From contig CP094243.1 of the NCBI GenBank assembly GCA_022749655.1, forward strand, positions 5,022,001 through 5,086,000: a DNA stretch of 64,000 nucleotides, given 5' to 3'. The notes beneath the pieces were generated by a model. That model did no database searches, was not told where the DNA came from, and saw nothing but the letters and a program-made list of their open reading frames with translations. How positions within the stretch are numbered: the first letter of the stretch is position 1; each line of letters starts with the position of its first letter. Position numbers and translations under genes: made by a program. Below, in pieces: positions 48,234-58,177 of the stretch. This stretch comes from Xanthomonas phaseoli pv. phaseoli. Its GTDB lineage: Bacteria > Pseudomonadota > Gammaproteobacteria > Xanthomonadales > Xanthomonadaceae.

Positions 48234-49262
48234 TCTGATCTGGAGGTTGGCACATCGCCCTGGCTGCTGCCAACCCTTGCACCGACGGCATCGCGGTACG
48301 TCATCCGCGATGCGCCGAGCGCCACTCCAGACGCTGTGAGCCCTAAACGACTTCGGCCCGTCGCACTCACCCTGCGGCGGGCCGAATGCTCTGAATAATG
48401 GTGCCTGCCGAACGCTTCCAATCCTAGGCACCAGGCCCTGTCTATAAGGGATATCGATCTACGATCTGGCACTTACGCCAGCGGCGACACAGACTTCCGG
48501 GCCACTCACCGGCAACTCGGATGACCCGCGTAGAGATAAGCCGAGCCGAACCAGTCCGGTGCAATGTAAGTCTTGACGCCTTACCCTATTGCACAGGCAA
48601 CGCTGAAGACACGCGTCTGGTGTGCTGCCAACAGCAGCACCGCATTATGTGGTGGGCCGGCTGCAAACGAATCGGCCTCGCCTTGAACCGTTCGGGTGTC
48701 GATATCTCGTGTTTGCTGGTGGATTCGCAGGTCGGGCCCTTCAGGTTCCGGGCAGGTGCGATGACCGTAATTGCAGGCCTCGAAAAATAGGCAACTCCTG
48801 CCGCAGTTTTCCCTGATCGTCGCACCGGAATCGCTCGACAGCGGCCTAACCGGCGGACCGACGCATTCACCTGATTCCCCGATCCAGCGAAGCTCGACCT
48901 GGCCCGCCGCGCTCGGTGGCGTGTGCCCTGCATGCGGGCAAGGATATGCGCAGAACCAAATAGGTCGCAGTGGTGGTAGGCGAAGCGACGCTCCAAACAG
49001 ATGTCTGAAACCTTGGCGGATTGCACCTGGGCTGGCTTGCCGATTTCCATGCAGCCACCTGCTTTGCAAGTCCGTACCGCGCGCACCGAACGATCGCTCA
49101 AGCAAGCGGATCCCGCCACTGCGCCATCAATCCGCACCAGGGCGCCGGCGTCGGACCCATTGATGCATCGCGCAGCGCTGCCGGGACACGCGCAACTGTA
49201 TTCGGCCGTGCGAAGACGGCGCCGGCATCAAACATATCTTGCCCGCACACGCGAATTGATTG
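48234..49262. other. Gene-poor left border of the type III secretion island
   Basis: About 1 kb without a supported gene on either strand; longer frames lack any conserved content. Two hairpins stand near the left side: GGTTGGCA / TGCCAACC (48245-48275) and TTCGGCCCG / CGGGCCGAA (48352-48386). Neither has a T-run, so terminator function after the hibernation factor gene is only possible. No tRNA gene was seen. Confidence 0.5.
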
Positions 49263-49287
49263 TTCGGATGTGGAATGATCGTTTCGC
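49263..49287 (+). promoter_or_regulatory. PIP-like box upstream of xopM (imperfect)
   Basis: TTCGG, 15 bases, TTCGC fits the relaxed PIP consensus TTCGB-N15-TTCGB bound by HrpX. No good -10 box is found at the usual 30-32 bases downstream; the nearest match (CAAGCT, 49326) is 38 bases away. The site lies 365 bases before the xopM start. Weaker than the other PIP boxes here. Confidence 0.45.
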
Positions 49288-49651
49288 AAGGCGCGCGTCC
49301 AGATTTCCTGGATTTATGCGAATTTCAAGCTCGCCGACGACGATGACACAAACCACGCAAGGCGGCCCTGGATAGCAGGTACGCCTGGGCGCCTCGAGTG
49401 CGAGCGAAGAAGTCACGCTGTAATTGCAAGGCCAGCTAGGCACAGCATATGCACCATGCCGGGTCGGCGTGCCGCACATTACGCACGATTGTCAGGTCGA
49501 CACGTCTGGCTACGAAGCGATCTTCCGCTGCAATCAGAACGCTCGCCGCCACGCCCGTCTTGATGAGGCACCCATCGTCCGGCGCCATCGATCAGTCGGC
49601 ATGCGAGCCTGGGCGACGCATGCCGATATCCCACCAACACGAGGACATGCC

Positions 49652-51220
49652 GTGACGAAGATCTCTTCAGCCAGTACCTCCCAGCAACCGCAGGCCACAA
49701 GCGGCGACATTGTGATCGAGATACCGGCACAACAACGCAACGATACATCGACGCCTAGGATCGATTCTCCCTTATCCGCCCTGCCACCCAGACCTTCGGG
49801 ACGACGCAATAGCGCAGGAAGCGACAGCGGTTACGAAACCGCCACTGACGCAGACCTGTCTGCCCCCTATGGAAGTCCGCGGTTGCAGGCTTCGCTGCGC
49901 AGGGAAGACAGCGACAGCGAGCGATTCTATGACGCTGAAGACTCCTTTGAACCATCGGCTCCATCGGCGCTTCCCCAGCAACACGCTGCACAACATGGTT
50001 ACCAAGCGCATGCATCCACCTCAGCGACGGGCGCTGCGCGCTTAGGCACACTGGCTGCGTCGGTCCGGGCAGGTGCAACCCGTGGAGTCACCACCATCCT
50101 TGGACCCACCGCGACAGCGGTCGCAGCTGCGGCGCGCGGTGTCCTGCCGATCAGCTTCGACACACAATACCTGGGCGCTGCGCTGGGACATCTCGTGCAC
50201 CAGACCACCTCCGTGGGGCCAACCACGTTCGTGCGCGAGTTGCTGGGCGAAGGACTGTTTGCCACCCTTCGCCAACTCCCACCCGAAGCGGTCGTCGCCA
50301 TGCAGGCGGTGTCGGGCACGCTGCATCTGGCGCTGCATACGCTGCGGCGCAACCGCGAGAACCGTAACCCCGACGCCGCCGCCCGAGGCTTTCACCAACC
50401 TTAATCTTGAACAGTGGGAAGCGCTGTCCGAAGACGAACGTCATCACAAGAGGAGCGAGCAGCAACATTATTCGGATCTGGTCACCCGGCTCGCGCTGGT
50501 CGGCATCTTGAGCAATATCGCCATAGGCGCCGCAGGCAAGGCCTCTGGCCGACCGGATCTGGCGGCCAGGCTGCTGGCCAGTGAGCTCAAGGTCGCCCCC
50601 TATGCAGCGGCTCGCGATGCCATCCAGGCGACGTTCCGCATGGTGGGAATGCGGGCGCCTACCAACGGTGGCGTCAGCGACCCCACGTCACCAGTGCAGG
50701 CAGGTTTTATGGCATGGCCAACGTCCTGACCAACCTGGCATCCAATGAGCTGGAGTTACCAGACTTTGCATCGGCCAGGCAGCGCTGGGCGGGACTGATG
50801 TCGCCCTTCAACATGGGAGAGGCGACCAACGTCGTCTTTCAGCAAGCAGCAGTGAATGCAGCCTTGAATGTCGGTCTGGAGACAGCTGACTGGCTCAATG
50901 TGTCCCAGCACGAGGCCGACGAAGCCGGTACGCAGCAGATCTGGGAACCAACCTTCAAGGCCAGGCGCGAGGACTATGAGCGGGTCATGGACCATTCTGT
51001 CGCCCGCACCGCCGCCATCAATTCCAACATCGCATTTGGTACAGCCGTCAACATGATCGGCACCTGGCTCGGTTTGTCGCCAGCACGCAGCGCCTTGCTC
51101 TCCAATGCGTTGGCCGGCATGGCCGCCGGCATGCAGTACAAGATCATTGCCGGCACCTGGCAGGCTGCAGCGGCAGTTCGCGAGGCCGAAGCAGCTCGCA
51201 CCCAAGCTGAGTCAGCGTGA
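49652..51220 (+). CDS. xopM: XopM-type type III effector with FFAT-like motif, two frameshifts
   Basis: A predicted secreted effector beside hpa2, the place where xopM lies in X. euvesicatoria as I recall. The GTG at 49652 has a good ribosome site (GAGGA). The N-terminus is Ser/Pro/Gln-rich (TKISSASTSQQPQATSG), typical of T3S signals. REDSDSERFYDAEDSFE is an acidic tract with an FFAT core (F-Y-D-A-x-D), a motif that binds VAP proteins of the plant ER and is reported for XopM. The frame shifts near 50363-50385 (into TPPPEAFTNLNLEQWEALSE) and near 50712 (into MANVLTNLASNELELPDF), then runs to EAARTQAESA. Net length is about 522 residues, with no enzyme motif. Identification is by memory and context. 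Confidence 0.65.
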
Positions 51221-51555
51221 CCGCGCACGGCGGTGGCTATCGAGCAGCCGTCGGTCAGGGCAGCACTCGACCGTCGCATACGCGCTGCCGGCGTACCGGC
51301 AGTGCGTGTGCGGCAGCTATGTGATGACGCCACGCGCAGCCTCCAGCACAGACTGAAAGGCATTAGGTGGCGACGGACGGCGGAGATTAACCTCACTTCA
51401 ATCACCGCATGCGCGACGACAGGGTAAACGCGCTATTTCCCGCAGATAATTCCGTATCAGCGTGTCGCCGTCTTGCACGATCCTGCGCCACCTCACACAC
51501 GGGCCTCTCCACACACCTGGGCTGCACCTACGCACGCCTGCAGTGGCGCCCCGCA
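51221..51555. other. Intergenic region between xopM and hpa2
   Basis: About 330 bases between two convergent genes. No gene, terminator or PIP box is recognised. Confidence 0.4.
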
Positions 51556-52118
51556 CTAGTCGGCGATCACGCCGCGCCTGAGCAGAATCGAATGAATGGC
51601 ATGCGCATATTTATCGCGTTCCCCGGCGTTTCGGAATGGTAGGCCCCGACTGCAGCCCAGGTATTTCCATATTTGTTGGTCATCTCGCGCAACCGCCACG
51701 CTGCCACATACACACTGATGCACGGATGCATCAATGCGTCCCTGGAGATTCCATAGCTGGATAGCCGCCGCAGATGGATGGAGTTGATCTGCATCTTCCC
51801 GTAATCAACCGTGCCGTTGTTGTTGCGATGGATGGCGTCGGCACGACCGCGCGATTCCTGCCATGCAATGGCACGCAGCACCCAAGGGTTGACGTGCTGA
51901 TAGCCGGCGGCCTCCTCGAAGCAATCCGCACGTGCGAAAGGCGCCGCGCATGCCAGTGCTGCTGCAAACAAAATACGCTGCGGACCAGCTCCTGCCCGAC
52001 GACCACATCCGGATCTCTTCGTGCGCACGGGTCGCTTTGGCGAAGGCCCGGACGAGCGCCCCAAGTGCCAATTGGATTGTTGATCGACATGCTGGTATGC
52101 GATCGTTGATTCGCTCAT
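51556..52118 (-). CDS. hpa2: Hpa2, lytic transglycosylase of the T3S island, C-terminus frameshifted
   Basis: A lysozyme-like (SLT) enzyme that opens peptidoglycan for the secretion apparatus. The catalytic Glu is in VNPWVLRAIAWQESRG, followed by NNNGTVDYGKMQINSIHLRR and YVAAWRLREMTNKYGNTWAA. The frame breaks near 51634 (CCGGGGAACGCG): as written it ends FIRFCSGAA at 51567, but one more base gives ERDKYAHAIHSILLRRGVIA and a stop at 51556, the expected end. The ATG at 52118 has a ribosome site (GAGGTAACGGCAG), but the signal peptide RILFAAALACAAPFARA begins only at residue 48; a second lesion or a later start is possible. Preceded by a PIP box. Confidence 0.88.
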
Positions 52119-52204
52119 CTGCCGTTACCTCGATCTCGATTGAATACAGGTCTCCAGGGGAGTAGAGCGCCGGCACACAACGACCCGCAACGCTCGACGG
52201 CGGC

Positions 52205-52266
52205 ACCATAACGCCACCTGTACGTGATTTACTCAGGACCGACGAAACACTTAGCAGGCAAGCGAA
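52205..52266 (-). promoter_or_regulatory. PIP box and -10 box of hpa2
   Basis: On the minus strand, TTCGC (52266-52262), 15 bases, TTCGT (52246-52242) fit TTCGB-N15-TTCGB. Exactly 31 bases downstream stands TATGGT (52210-52205), matching the YANNNT -10 box. This is the standard HrpX-dependent promoter design. Confidence 0.8.
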
Positions 52267-52332
52267 AAGACGTCCTTCAACCACGCGCCCGGGATTTTCT
52301 TATCGATCCCAAAACATCTTTCACTTGCCTTC

Positions 52333-52394
52333 TTCGCCCGTACAAGCGCAATTTCGCAAAATTTATGGCGATACCAGGTTGCCGCTTCTACTGT
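52333..52394 (+). promoter_or_regulatory. Perfect PIP box and -10 box of hpa1
   Basis: TTCGC (52333-52337), 15 bases, TTCGC (52353-52357): a perfect plant-inducible promoter box. TACTGT (52389-52394) follows after 31 bases as the -10 box. It is divergent from the hpa2 promoter, with the two boxes 66 bases apart. Confidence 0.92.
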
Positions 52395-52488
52395 TCGTTC
52401 GGGGCGAAAAACGCGCCCCACAACTGCCGTTGCTTACGCCCGGCAGTTGAGCGAAAGACAAATCCCAGTTAATCAGAGAGGAATCGTC

Positions 52489-52890
52489 ATGATGAATTCT
52501 TTGAACACACAGCTCGGCGCCAACTCGTCCTTCTTGCAGGTTGACCCAAGCCAGAACACGCAAACGGGTTCGAACCAGGGCAATCAGGGCATCTCGGAAA
52601 AGCAGCTGGATCAGCTGCTCACCCAGCTCATCATGGCCCTGCTTCAGCAGAGCAATAACGCTGATGAGGGTCAGGGTCAGGGTGGTACGAGCGGAAGTGG
52701 TCAGGGCGGCAATCCGCAGCAGGCCGGGCAGTCCAACGGCTCCCCCTCGCAATACACCCAGATGCTGATGAATATCGTCGGCGACATTCTGCAGGCACAG
52801 AATGGTGGTGGCTTCGGCGGCGGGGCCGGCGGTGGCTTTGGTGGCGGCCTCGGCGTCAGCCTTGCGAGCGACACCGGATCGATGCAGTAA
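52489..52890 (+). CDS. hpa1: Hpa1 harpin (XopA)
   Basis: A 133-residue heat-stable secreted harpin, released by the T3S system and involved in translocation and plant responses. It starts MMNSLNTQLGANSSFLQVDP and has no Cys. The helix SEKQLDQLLTQLIMALLQQ is the conserved harpin coiled-coil segment. Gly/Gln-rich stretches follow (GQGQGGTSGSGQGGNPQQ), then YTQMLMNIVGDILQAQ and the Gly repeats GGGFGGGAGGGFGGGLG. The ribosome site AGAGAGGA precedes the ATG at 52489; a second ATG follows at once. Controlled by the perfect PIP box at 52333. Confidence 0.95.
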   Translation: MMNSLNTQLGANSSFLQVDPSQNTQTGSNQGNQGISEKQLDQLLTQLIMALLQQSNNADEGQGQGGTSGSGQGGNPQQAGQSNGSPSQYTQMLMNIVGDILQAQNGGGFGGGAGGGFGGGLGVSLASDTGSMQ

Positions 52891-53614
52891 CGAACTGTTG
52901 GTCGCCCCTACCGGCCACGACCTGCAGGCTGCCGCCTCATGCGTCAGCCTGCAGGCACCACGCTTGCTGTAACGGCGAGCCTTCGCCACCCACATCGGCA
53001 CGCGCTTGTCTCTTTTGCGCTGCAAGTGCCTGACATACAGCCATCGGCATGCGAGCAGAGCCGCTCCGGCTTCAACGCGGCACGCGATCACCAGATTCTT
53101 GTTCCAGACACGCCTTCTCAAATGGGCTTTCGCTGCTGGCGTGACCTTGGTTGAACGTTCAATCGCACGCCATCGTCGCTCGACTAGAGCCTCCATACCT
53201 CCGCACCGGCCATGCACACTGCTGCCGGCCCAGGCATCTCGCTGCAATCGCGCGTAATCGCTGCCAGTCAAGGTAGACGCCACTCTGCCCTCGTGCCGTC
53301 TACCGCAGATGCCGAGCTGACTGGCAGGATCTTGTCTTGCGCAGGCCAGAAGCCTGCCAGGTGATCGCCCAGGCAGGCTTGGGTATCGCATCAGAATCAG
53401 TATGTGCGAGTGACACATGCTGGTTCCAGGCACCACCGATGCTCATCCAGACGGCGGTCTCAGGCACCCTGGTCGATACACATCCGCACCAATCACCTGG
53501 CCCGCCTGATGATTCCCCCAAACGATTCCTGCAGGATTCGGCCGGTGGCATGCACCCAATGTCAGGCCATCACAGCGAACCTCTGATCGCCCACCGATGG
53601 TTGTTCGCGAACCA
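52891..53614. other. Intergenic region between hpa1 and hrcC
   Basis: About 720 bases between convergent genes hpa1 and hrcC. No gene, PIP box or RNA is recognised; no strong hairpin with a T-run was seen. Longer frames that run into the hrcC region are antisense shadows. Confidence 0.45.
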
Positions 53615-55438
53615 TCAGGGCGACACCACGTGCGGGGTCAGCAGAAACAGCCGTTGCATGCGGGACCCGCTCTTTTGCCGGTGTTTGAACAGGTTACCGA
53701 GCAACGGAATCTTCGACAGACCCGGCACCGCATTCAGATCGGTCTCGTCGGCATCGTAGGCGTAGCCTGCAATCAGCAGGCTTTGGCCTTCATTGACGAA
53801 CGCCTGGGTCGTGATCTCGCTGGAGGTAATGACCGGAATGCCGTCCACGGTGTTGGATCCAAGCTGGCCATCCTCGATACGCACATCCAGACGCATCTGA
53901 CCGTTCGGCGAGCCTGGCACTACGCTGGGCAATACCCGCAACGACACCCCGGCGGAGAGGTTGTAGAGATCCGCCGATGCGTATCCGCTGACCCGGACGA
54001 AGGCCTGTTGCTTGTGGTCCATGACCGCCTCGACGTTGTCCAGTGTCGCCACCTGGGGCGACGACACGATCTTGGCCTTGTTGGTCGTCTCCAACGCCGA
54101 CACGCGCGTCATCAGATAGCGTCCGGCGTCTCCCAGCACGGCCGTCAAGGTGCCCCCAGCCGGGGTGGTCGCGCCATCGGTGGCAGCGCCGCTCAATGCG
54201 CCGTTGAAGCCCAACTGACTGCCACTGCCGTTGCCGGTCTGTATGTCCGTGTGCTGGCTGTGGAAGCGCCAGTCGACACCGAGATCCTGCATGGCGCCAT
54301 CGCGGATCTCGATGATGGTGGCATCGATCTGCAGCAACTTGGGCCGATTGTCCAACTGTTGGATCAGGGTGCCATAGCTCTGCATCCTCTCGGGTCGGTC
54401 GCGGATCAGGATGGCATTGGTACGCGGGTCGGCTTCGATCACCGGCGCATCGGAGGCCAGCTCTGCTCCACCACCGGCGTCGATGGGAGTGGATTCATCG
54501 CGCCGTGCCTTGCTGAGTTCCGGCCAGACGCTGGCGGGCGACCCCGCAGCCGCGGCAGCTCCGCTACCGGGCAGCGGCGGGCTGACCGGCACGCGATCGG
54601 ACGACGAGGCGCCGCCGAACCAGGACGAAGGCAGCCCGAGGATGCCGCTGGCTCCGCCGCCTTGACCCTGTGCCGCATTGCCGAATGTGTTGGAGGACCC
54701 ACCGCCGATCGGCTGTACCCGGCCAAAGTTGGCGCCAGGCCCCGCTATCGCCGCGACCGGCGCGCCGCGTGCGCCGTACATGCTGCGCAACAGGCTGGCC
54801 ATGCCTGGAATCTGCACATCCTGACCGCCGATGCGCGTCGTGTGGTCGGCCGCTTGCGCGTAATGCAGCTGAAACACCTGCACTTCAGTGGCGTCGCGCT
54901 GACGCGCGCCCTGCTCGACCTGCTTGGCTATGGCCGAAACGGTATCCACATACCCTGGCGGTCCGGAGACCACCGCCACATGCGCGGCCTCGTCGTAACG
55001 CACCGGAAAGCGCGGATCGTCCAGGCGCATGCGCGCAAGTGCGTCGCGCAGCGACTTCGTCGATGCAGTCCCCAGGCTCAAGGTCGCGCTCTTGGATTCG
55101 TTCGCACCCCAGATCCTGAGCACGGCGCCGTCGTAGTACCAGACAAAGCCGTAGGTGGCCGCCAGGTCGTCGAGGAATTTCTGCGGAGATGTTTCAAATT
55201 TCCCGCTCAACGTGCCGGTCACTTCCGGCGAGATCCAGGTGGCGATGGACTGGCTGGCGGATAAATCGCGCAGCACCTCCTTGAGATCCTTGTTGTCGGC
55301 GACGTATTTGAACGTGCGCGAATGCCACGGGACCTGGGCGGCGTCGGCATGTGGCGACAGCAGCGGCAGCAGGCTGAGCATCAGGACGGCGGCCATCGGA
55401 GCACGTCGGCGGTGGGCGGTGGTACAGGCAGGAGCCAT
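53615..55438 (-). CDS. hrcC: HrcC, type III secretion outer-membrane secretin (SctC)
   Basis: A 607-residue secretin forming the outer-membrane ring. The start ATG at 55438 has a ribosome site (GAGGGA); the signal peptide runs to about LLSPHADA. N-terminal ring domains include LKEVLRDLSASQSIATWISP and YGFVWYYDGAVLRIWGANES. A Gly/Pro-rich spacer lies in the middle. The secretin domain contains LLQIDATIIEIRDGAMQDLG, SSPQVATLDNVEAVMDHKQQ, VNEGQSLLIAGYAYD and VPGLSKIPLLGNLF, ending LLTPHVVSP. It is the last gene of the hrpB-to-hrcC run, 81 bases after hrcT, the largest gap in the run, so it may have its own signals. Confidence 0.96.
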   Translation of the reverse strand: MAPACTTAHRRRAPMAAVLMLSLLPLLSPHADAAQVPWHSRTFKYVADNKDLKEVLRDLSASQSIATWISPEVTGTLSGKFETSPQKFLDDLAATYGFVWYYDGAVLRIWGANESKSATLSLGTASTKSLRDALARMRLDDPRFPVRYDEAAHVAVVSGPPGYVDTVSAIAKQVEQGARQRDATEVQVFQLHYAQAADHTTRIGGQDVQIPGMASLLRSMYGARGAPVAAIAGPGANFGRVQPIGGGSSNTFGNAAQGQGGGASGILGLPSSWFGGASSSDRVPVSPPLPGSGAAAAAGSPASVWPELSKARRDESTPIDAGGGAELASDAPVIEADPRTNAILIRDRPERMQSYGTLIQQLDNRPKLLQIDATIIEIRDGAMQDLGVDWRFHSQHTDIQTGNGSGSQLGFNGALSGAATDGATTPAGGTLTAVLGDAGRYLMTRVSALETTNKAKIVSSPQVATLDNVEAVMDHKQQAFVRVSGYASADLYNLSAGVSLRVLPSVVPGSPNGQMRLDVRIEDGQLGSNTVDGIPVITSSEITTQAFVNEGQSLLIAGYAYDADETDLNAVPGLSKIPLLGNLFKHRQKSGSRMQRLFLLTPHVVSP

Positions 55439-55519
55439 GGCGTTCCCTCTGCTAGGCAAGTGAAAAAGTCGGTAACGACCAGTGTAGGAAGTGCAAAGCC
55501 GGGAATGTCTCAATAAAGA

Positions 55520-56350
55520 TCAGTGCCTCGCGCCTCCCTTACCACCGACGTTGGCGGCATCGTGCAATTGCTGCTGGAAATGCAGGAACCCAAGCGCTTC
55601 GCCAAATTGCGCGACGAAGACGCTGGTCAGCAAGGCGAGCAGCAACAACGCCAGCACCCCGCGGATCGGCTGACTCAGGTTCGACGGTTCGAGTTTGTCG
55701 GCCGCTCGCGCCACCAGGCCGATCGCAAGATCCACCAGCACAAGCACCAGCATCACCGGTGCGGACAGCTTGACGACGGCGGTCATCATGCTGTCCGATT
55801 GCTGGATCACGAACGATTCGGCAACCGACCCCATGTTCGGCCCAAGCTGGGTCAGCGGCCACCAGCGAAACGATTCGAATAACGCTCCCAGCAATAGCAA
55901 CATGCCGCCCAATGCGTAGAACGACACGATGGCCAGTTGCAGTAGCACCGTAGACACCGGCGTGCTTTGCTGGCCGCTGAGCGGATTGGTCATCTGCACA
56001 TTGTTGTAGCCTGCAAGGTCGTCGATCAGCAGGCCAACGCTCTCGGCGATCCAGAACACCGTCGATGCTGCGAACCCGATCAGCAGACCGATGAAGGCCT
56101 CCTTGAACACCACCCCGACCAGGCCGACCGTCTGGATCTTCGCCAGCGCATCGGCCGGTTGCCCATAGGCGATGAACGAGCTCAGGACGTAGATCACGCC
56201 GTTGCGCGCAATCCCGGGAAGACTGTCCTGCGCCGTTGCCGGCAGCACGATGAACATCACGAACACACGCACCCCGCACAGTGCCAGCAGGGCCAATAGC
56301 GACACGCCCTGCGAGGAAAGGGCCAGCAATGCTTCGGTGACGTCGTTCAT
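55520..56350 (-). CDS. hrcT: HrcT, T3S export apparatus membrane protein (SctT)
   Basis: A 276-residue inner-membrane protein of the SctT/FliR family, part of the export gate. Hydrophobic helices are seen at LLALLALCGVRVFVMFIVLP, VGLVGVVFKEAFIGLLIGFA, STVFWIAESVGLLIDDLAGY and LALLLLALLTSVFVAQFGEA. It also has the conserved NPLSGQQSTP segment. The frame is intact. The ATG overlaps the hrpB7 stop (ATGA at 56347-56350). Confidence 0.95.
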   Translation of the reverse strand: MNDVTEALLALSSQGVSLLALLALCGVRVFVMFIVLPATAQDSLPGIARNGVIYVLSSFIAYGQPADALAKIQTVGLVGVVFKEAFIGLLIGFAASTVFWIAESVGLLIDDLAGYNNVQMTNPLSGQQSTPVSTVLLQLAIVSFYALGGMLLLLGALFESFRWWPLTQLGPNMGSVAESFVIQQSDSMMTAVVKLSAPVMLVLVLVDLAIGLVARAADKLEPSNLSQPIRGVLALLLLALLTSVFVAQFGEALGFLHFQQQLHDAANVGGKGGARH

Positions 56351-56856
56351 CGGGCGCCCCTCTGCGCGGCGCGGTGCGAACGCAGCGCGACCAGCGCCTC
56401 GATTGCGTCTTCCTCTTCTGCCGCGTCGCGTTGCGCCTGCCGGGCGCGGCGCGCACTGGCGGCTTTGTCTGCGTATACCTGCGCCTGTGCCTGCAGCTTG
56501 CTCAGTGCCTGCTGCACGGATGCCAGTTCATCGCGCGCGCTCTGCAACGACTGATCCGCCGCTGCCTGCGCCTGCTCGGCGGCGCGACAAGCCTCGACCA
56601 GCACGGTGCGAAAGCGTTCATGCTGCAGGATCGTGTCGATGTCGATCGACGCCCCTACACCGGCCTTGTCCAACAGTGCGGCATCGCACTCGGCCAAGCG
56701 CGTGGTGCAAGCGCCTGCTTCCTGTCTGCACCTGGCAAGTTCGCGGTCGCAGTGTTCCAGCGCACGCCTGCAATCGCTCAGGCGTTCCTGCATGCGCTCG
56801 CTGCGGCGCACCTTGAGCTGATGCAGGACCGACCAGGTGTGGGCAGGCTCACGCAT
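56347..56856 (-). CDS. hrpB7: HrpB7, T3S stalk-type protein (SctO-like)
   Basis: A 169-residue, strongly helical, charged protein: [60 protein letters not shown]. Size, coiled-coil pattern and place between the ATPase and hrcT fit the SctO/FliJ-like stalk. It overlaps the hrcN end by eight bases. Intact. Confidence 0.92.
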   Translation of the reverse strand: MREPAHTWSVLHQLKVRRSERMQERLSDCRRALEHCDRELARCRQEAGACTTRLAECDAALLDKAGVGASIDIDTILQHERFRTVLVEACRAAEQAQAAADQSLQSARDELASVQQALSKLQAQAQVYADKAASARRARQAQRDAAEEEDAIEALVALRSHRAAQRGAR

Positions 56857-58177
56857 CGTCGGTCACGCTGGCCAGCTGTTCCAGCGTACGTTCGTACGCA
56901 CTGAGCTGGTCGGTCGGTTGGCTGAGAAAGTCGCGGATCGCATCGATCCGGTCGATCGCCTCGTCGGCAACCGCGTCGCTCCCCTCGCGGTATTCGCCCA
57001 CCTGCACCAGCGTTTCCACTTCGTTGTACTTGGCGAGCAGGCGCCGCAACCGTCCGGCGGCCTGGGAATGGTCTGATGGGACGATCTGGCTCATCACCCG
57101 GCTCAGGCTGGCCAACACGTCGATCGCCGGATACTGGTTCTTGGCCGCGATCTCGCGAGAGAGAATCAGGTGCCCGTCGAGGATGCCGCGCACTTCTTCG
57201 GCGATCGGATCGCTGCCGGTCTCGTCCTCGGCCAGCACGGTGTAGAACGCGGTGATCGAGCCGCTCTCGCCCATGCCCGCACGTTCGAGCAGGCGCGGCA
57301 ACTCGGCGAACACCGATGGCGGAAAGCCCCGGCGTGTGGGCGGCTCGCCGGCAGCCAGACCGATCTCGCGTTGCGCACGGGCAAAGCGCGTCAGCGAATC
57401 CATCATCAGCAGGACGCGCAGGCCACGATCCCGGAAATACTCGGCGATGGCGGTGCCGACATAGGCGGCCTTGGCGCGCTCGATCGACGAACGATCCGAG
57501 GTTGCACAGACCACCACGCTGCGCGCCAGGCCATCTTCGCCAAGAATCAGCTCGATGAACTCGCGCACCTCGCGCCCGCGCTCGCCGATCAGCACGATCA
57601 CGTTGACATCGCACTGCGTGCCGCGCGCGAACATTCCCATCAAGGTGCTCTTGCCGACGCCGGCTGCGGCGAAGATGCCCATGCGCTGGCCCTCGCCCAG
57701 CGTCATCAGGCCATCCACGATCCGCACGCCGGTCGGCATGGGGTGTTCAATCAGCCGCCGACGCATCGGGTCCGGTGCCTGCGCCTGGATCGGTACCCAG
57801 GTGTCGCAGGCGATGGCTCCCTGCCCGTCCGACGGCACGCCCAGGCCATCGAGCACGCGCCCCAGCAAGGCCGGTCCGACCGGCACCGCCAACGGGCGGC
57901 CCAATCCGATCACGCGCGTCTCGCGCGACAGCCCGATCAGCTCGCCGAACGGCGCCAGCAACGCCAGATCGCGACTGAAGCCCACCACCTCGGCCCGCTG
58001 CAACACGCTGCCATCGCGCTGGCGCAACTCGCACACCTCGCCCAGGCTGACCTGCACGCCGGCCACCTTGAGCATGGTGCCGACGACTTCGACCACCTTG
58101 CCGTAGCGACGACCGAACGCGAGCGTGGCCAGCTCGCGCTCGAGCGTGGTCTCCAGCAGGGGCGCCTCAGCCAGCAT
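56849..58177 (-). CDS. hrcN: HrcN, T3S ATPase (SctN)
   Basis: A 442-residue F1-like ATPase that energises unfolding and export of T3S substrates. Walker A is AAAGVGKST at about residues 170-178; Walker B lies in [20 protein letters not shown]. Family segments include [40 protein letters not shown] and [20 protein letters not shown]. The start [16 protein letters not shown] at 58177 overlaps the hrpB5 stop. Intact and of normal length. Confidence 0.97.
   Translation of the reverse strand: MLAEAPLLETTLERELATLAFGRRYGKVVEVVGTMLKVAGVQVSLGEVCELRQRDGSVLQRAEVVGFSRDLALLAPFGELIGLSRETRVIGLGRPLAVPVGPALLGRVLDGLGVPSDGQGAIACDTWVPIQAQAPDPMRRRLIEHPMPTGVRIVDGLMTLGEGQRMGIFAAAGVGKSTLMGMFARGTQCDVNVIVLIGERGREVREFIELILGEDGLARSVVVCATSDRSSIERAKAAYVGTAIAEYFRDRGLRVLLMMDSLTRFARAQREIGLAAGEPPTRRGFPPSVFAELPRLLERAGMGESGSITAFYTVLAEDETGSDPIAEEVRGILDGHLILSREIAAKNQYPAIDVLASLSRVMSQIVPSDHSQAAGRLRRLLAKYNEVETLVQVGEYREGSDAVADEAIDRIDAIRDFLSQPTDQLSAYERTLEQLASVTDDA

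Noticed and set aside
48581..49105. Possible small minus-strand gene in the island border (174 codons)
   Set aside because: No conserved motif, mixed composition and no ribosome site. Not distinguishable from chance in GC-rich DNA.
53597..55264. A 555-codon plus-strand frame opposite hrcC
   Set aside because: No recognisable content; hrcC on the other strand has all secretin motifs, and this frame follows its codon pattern.
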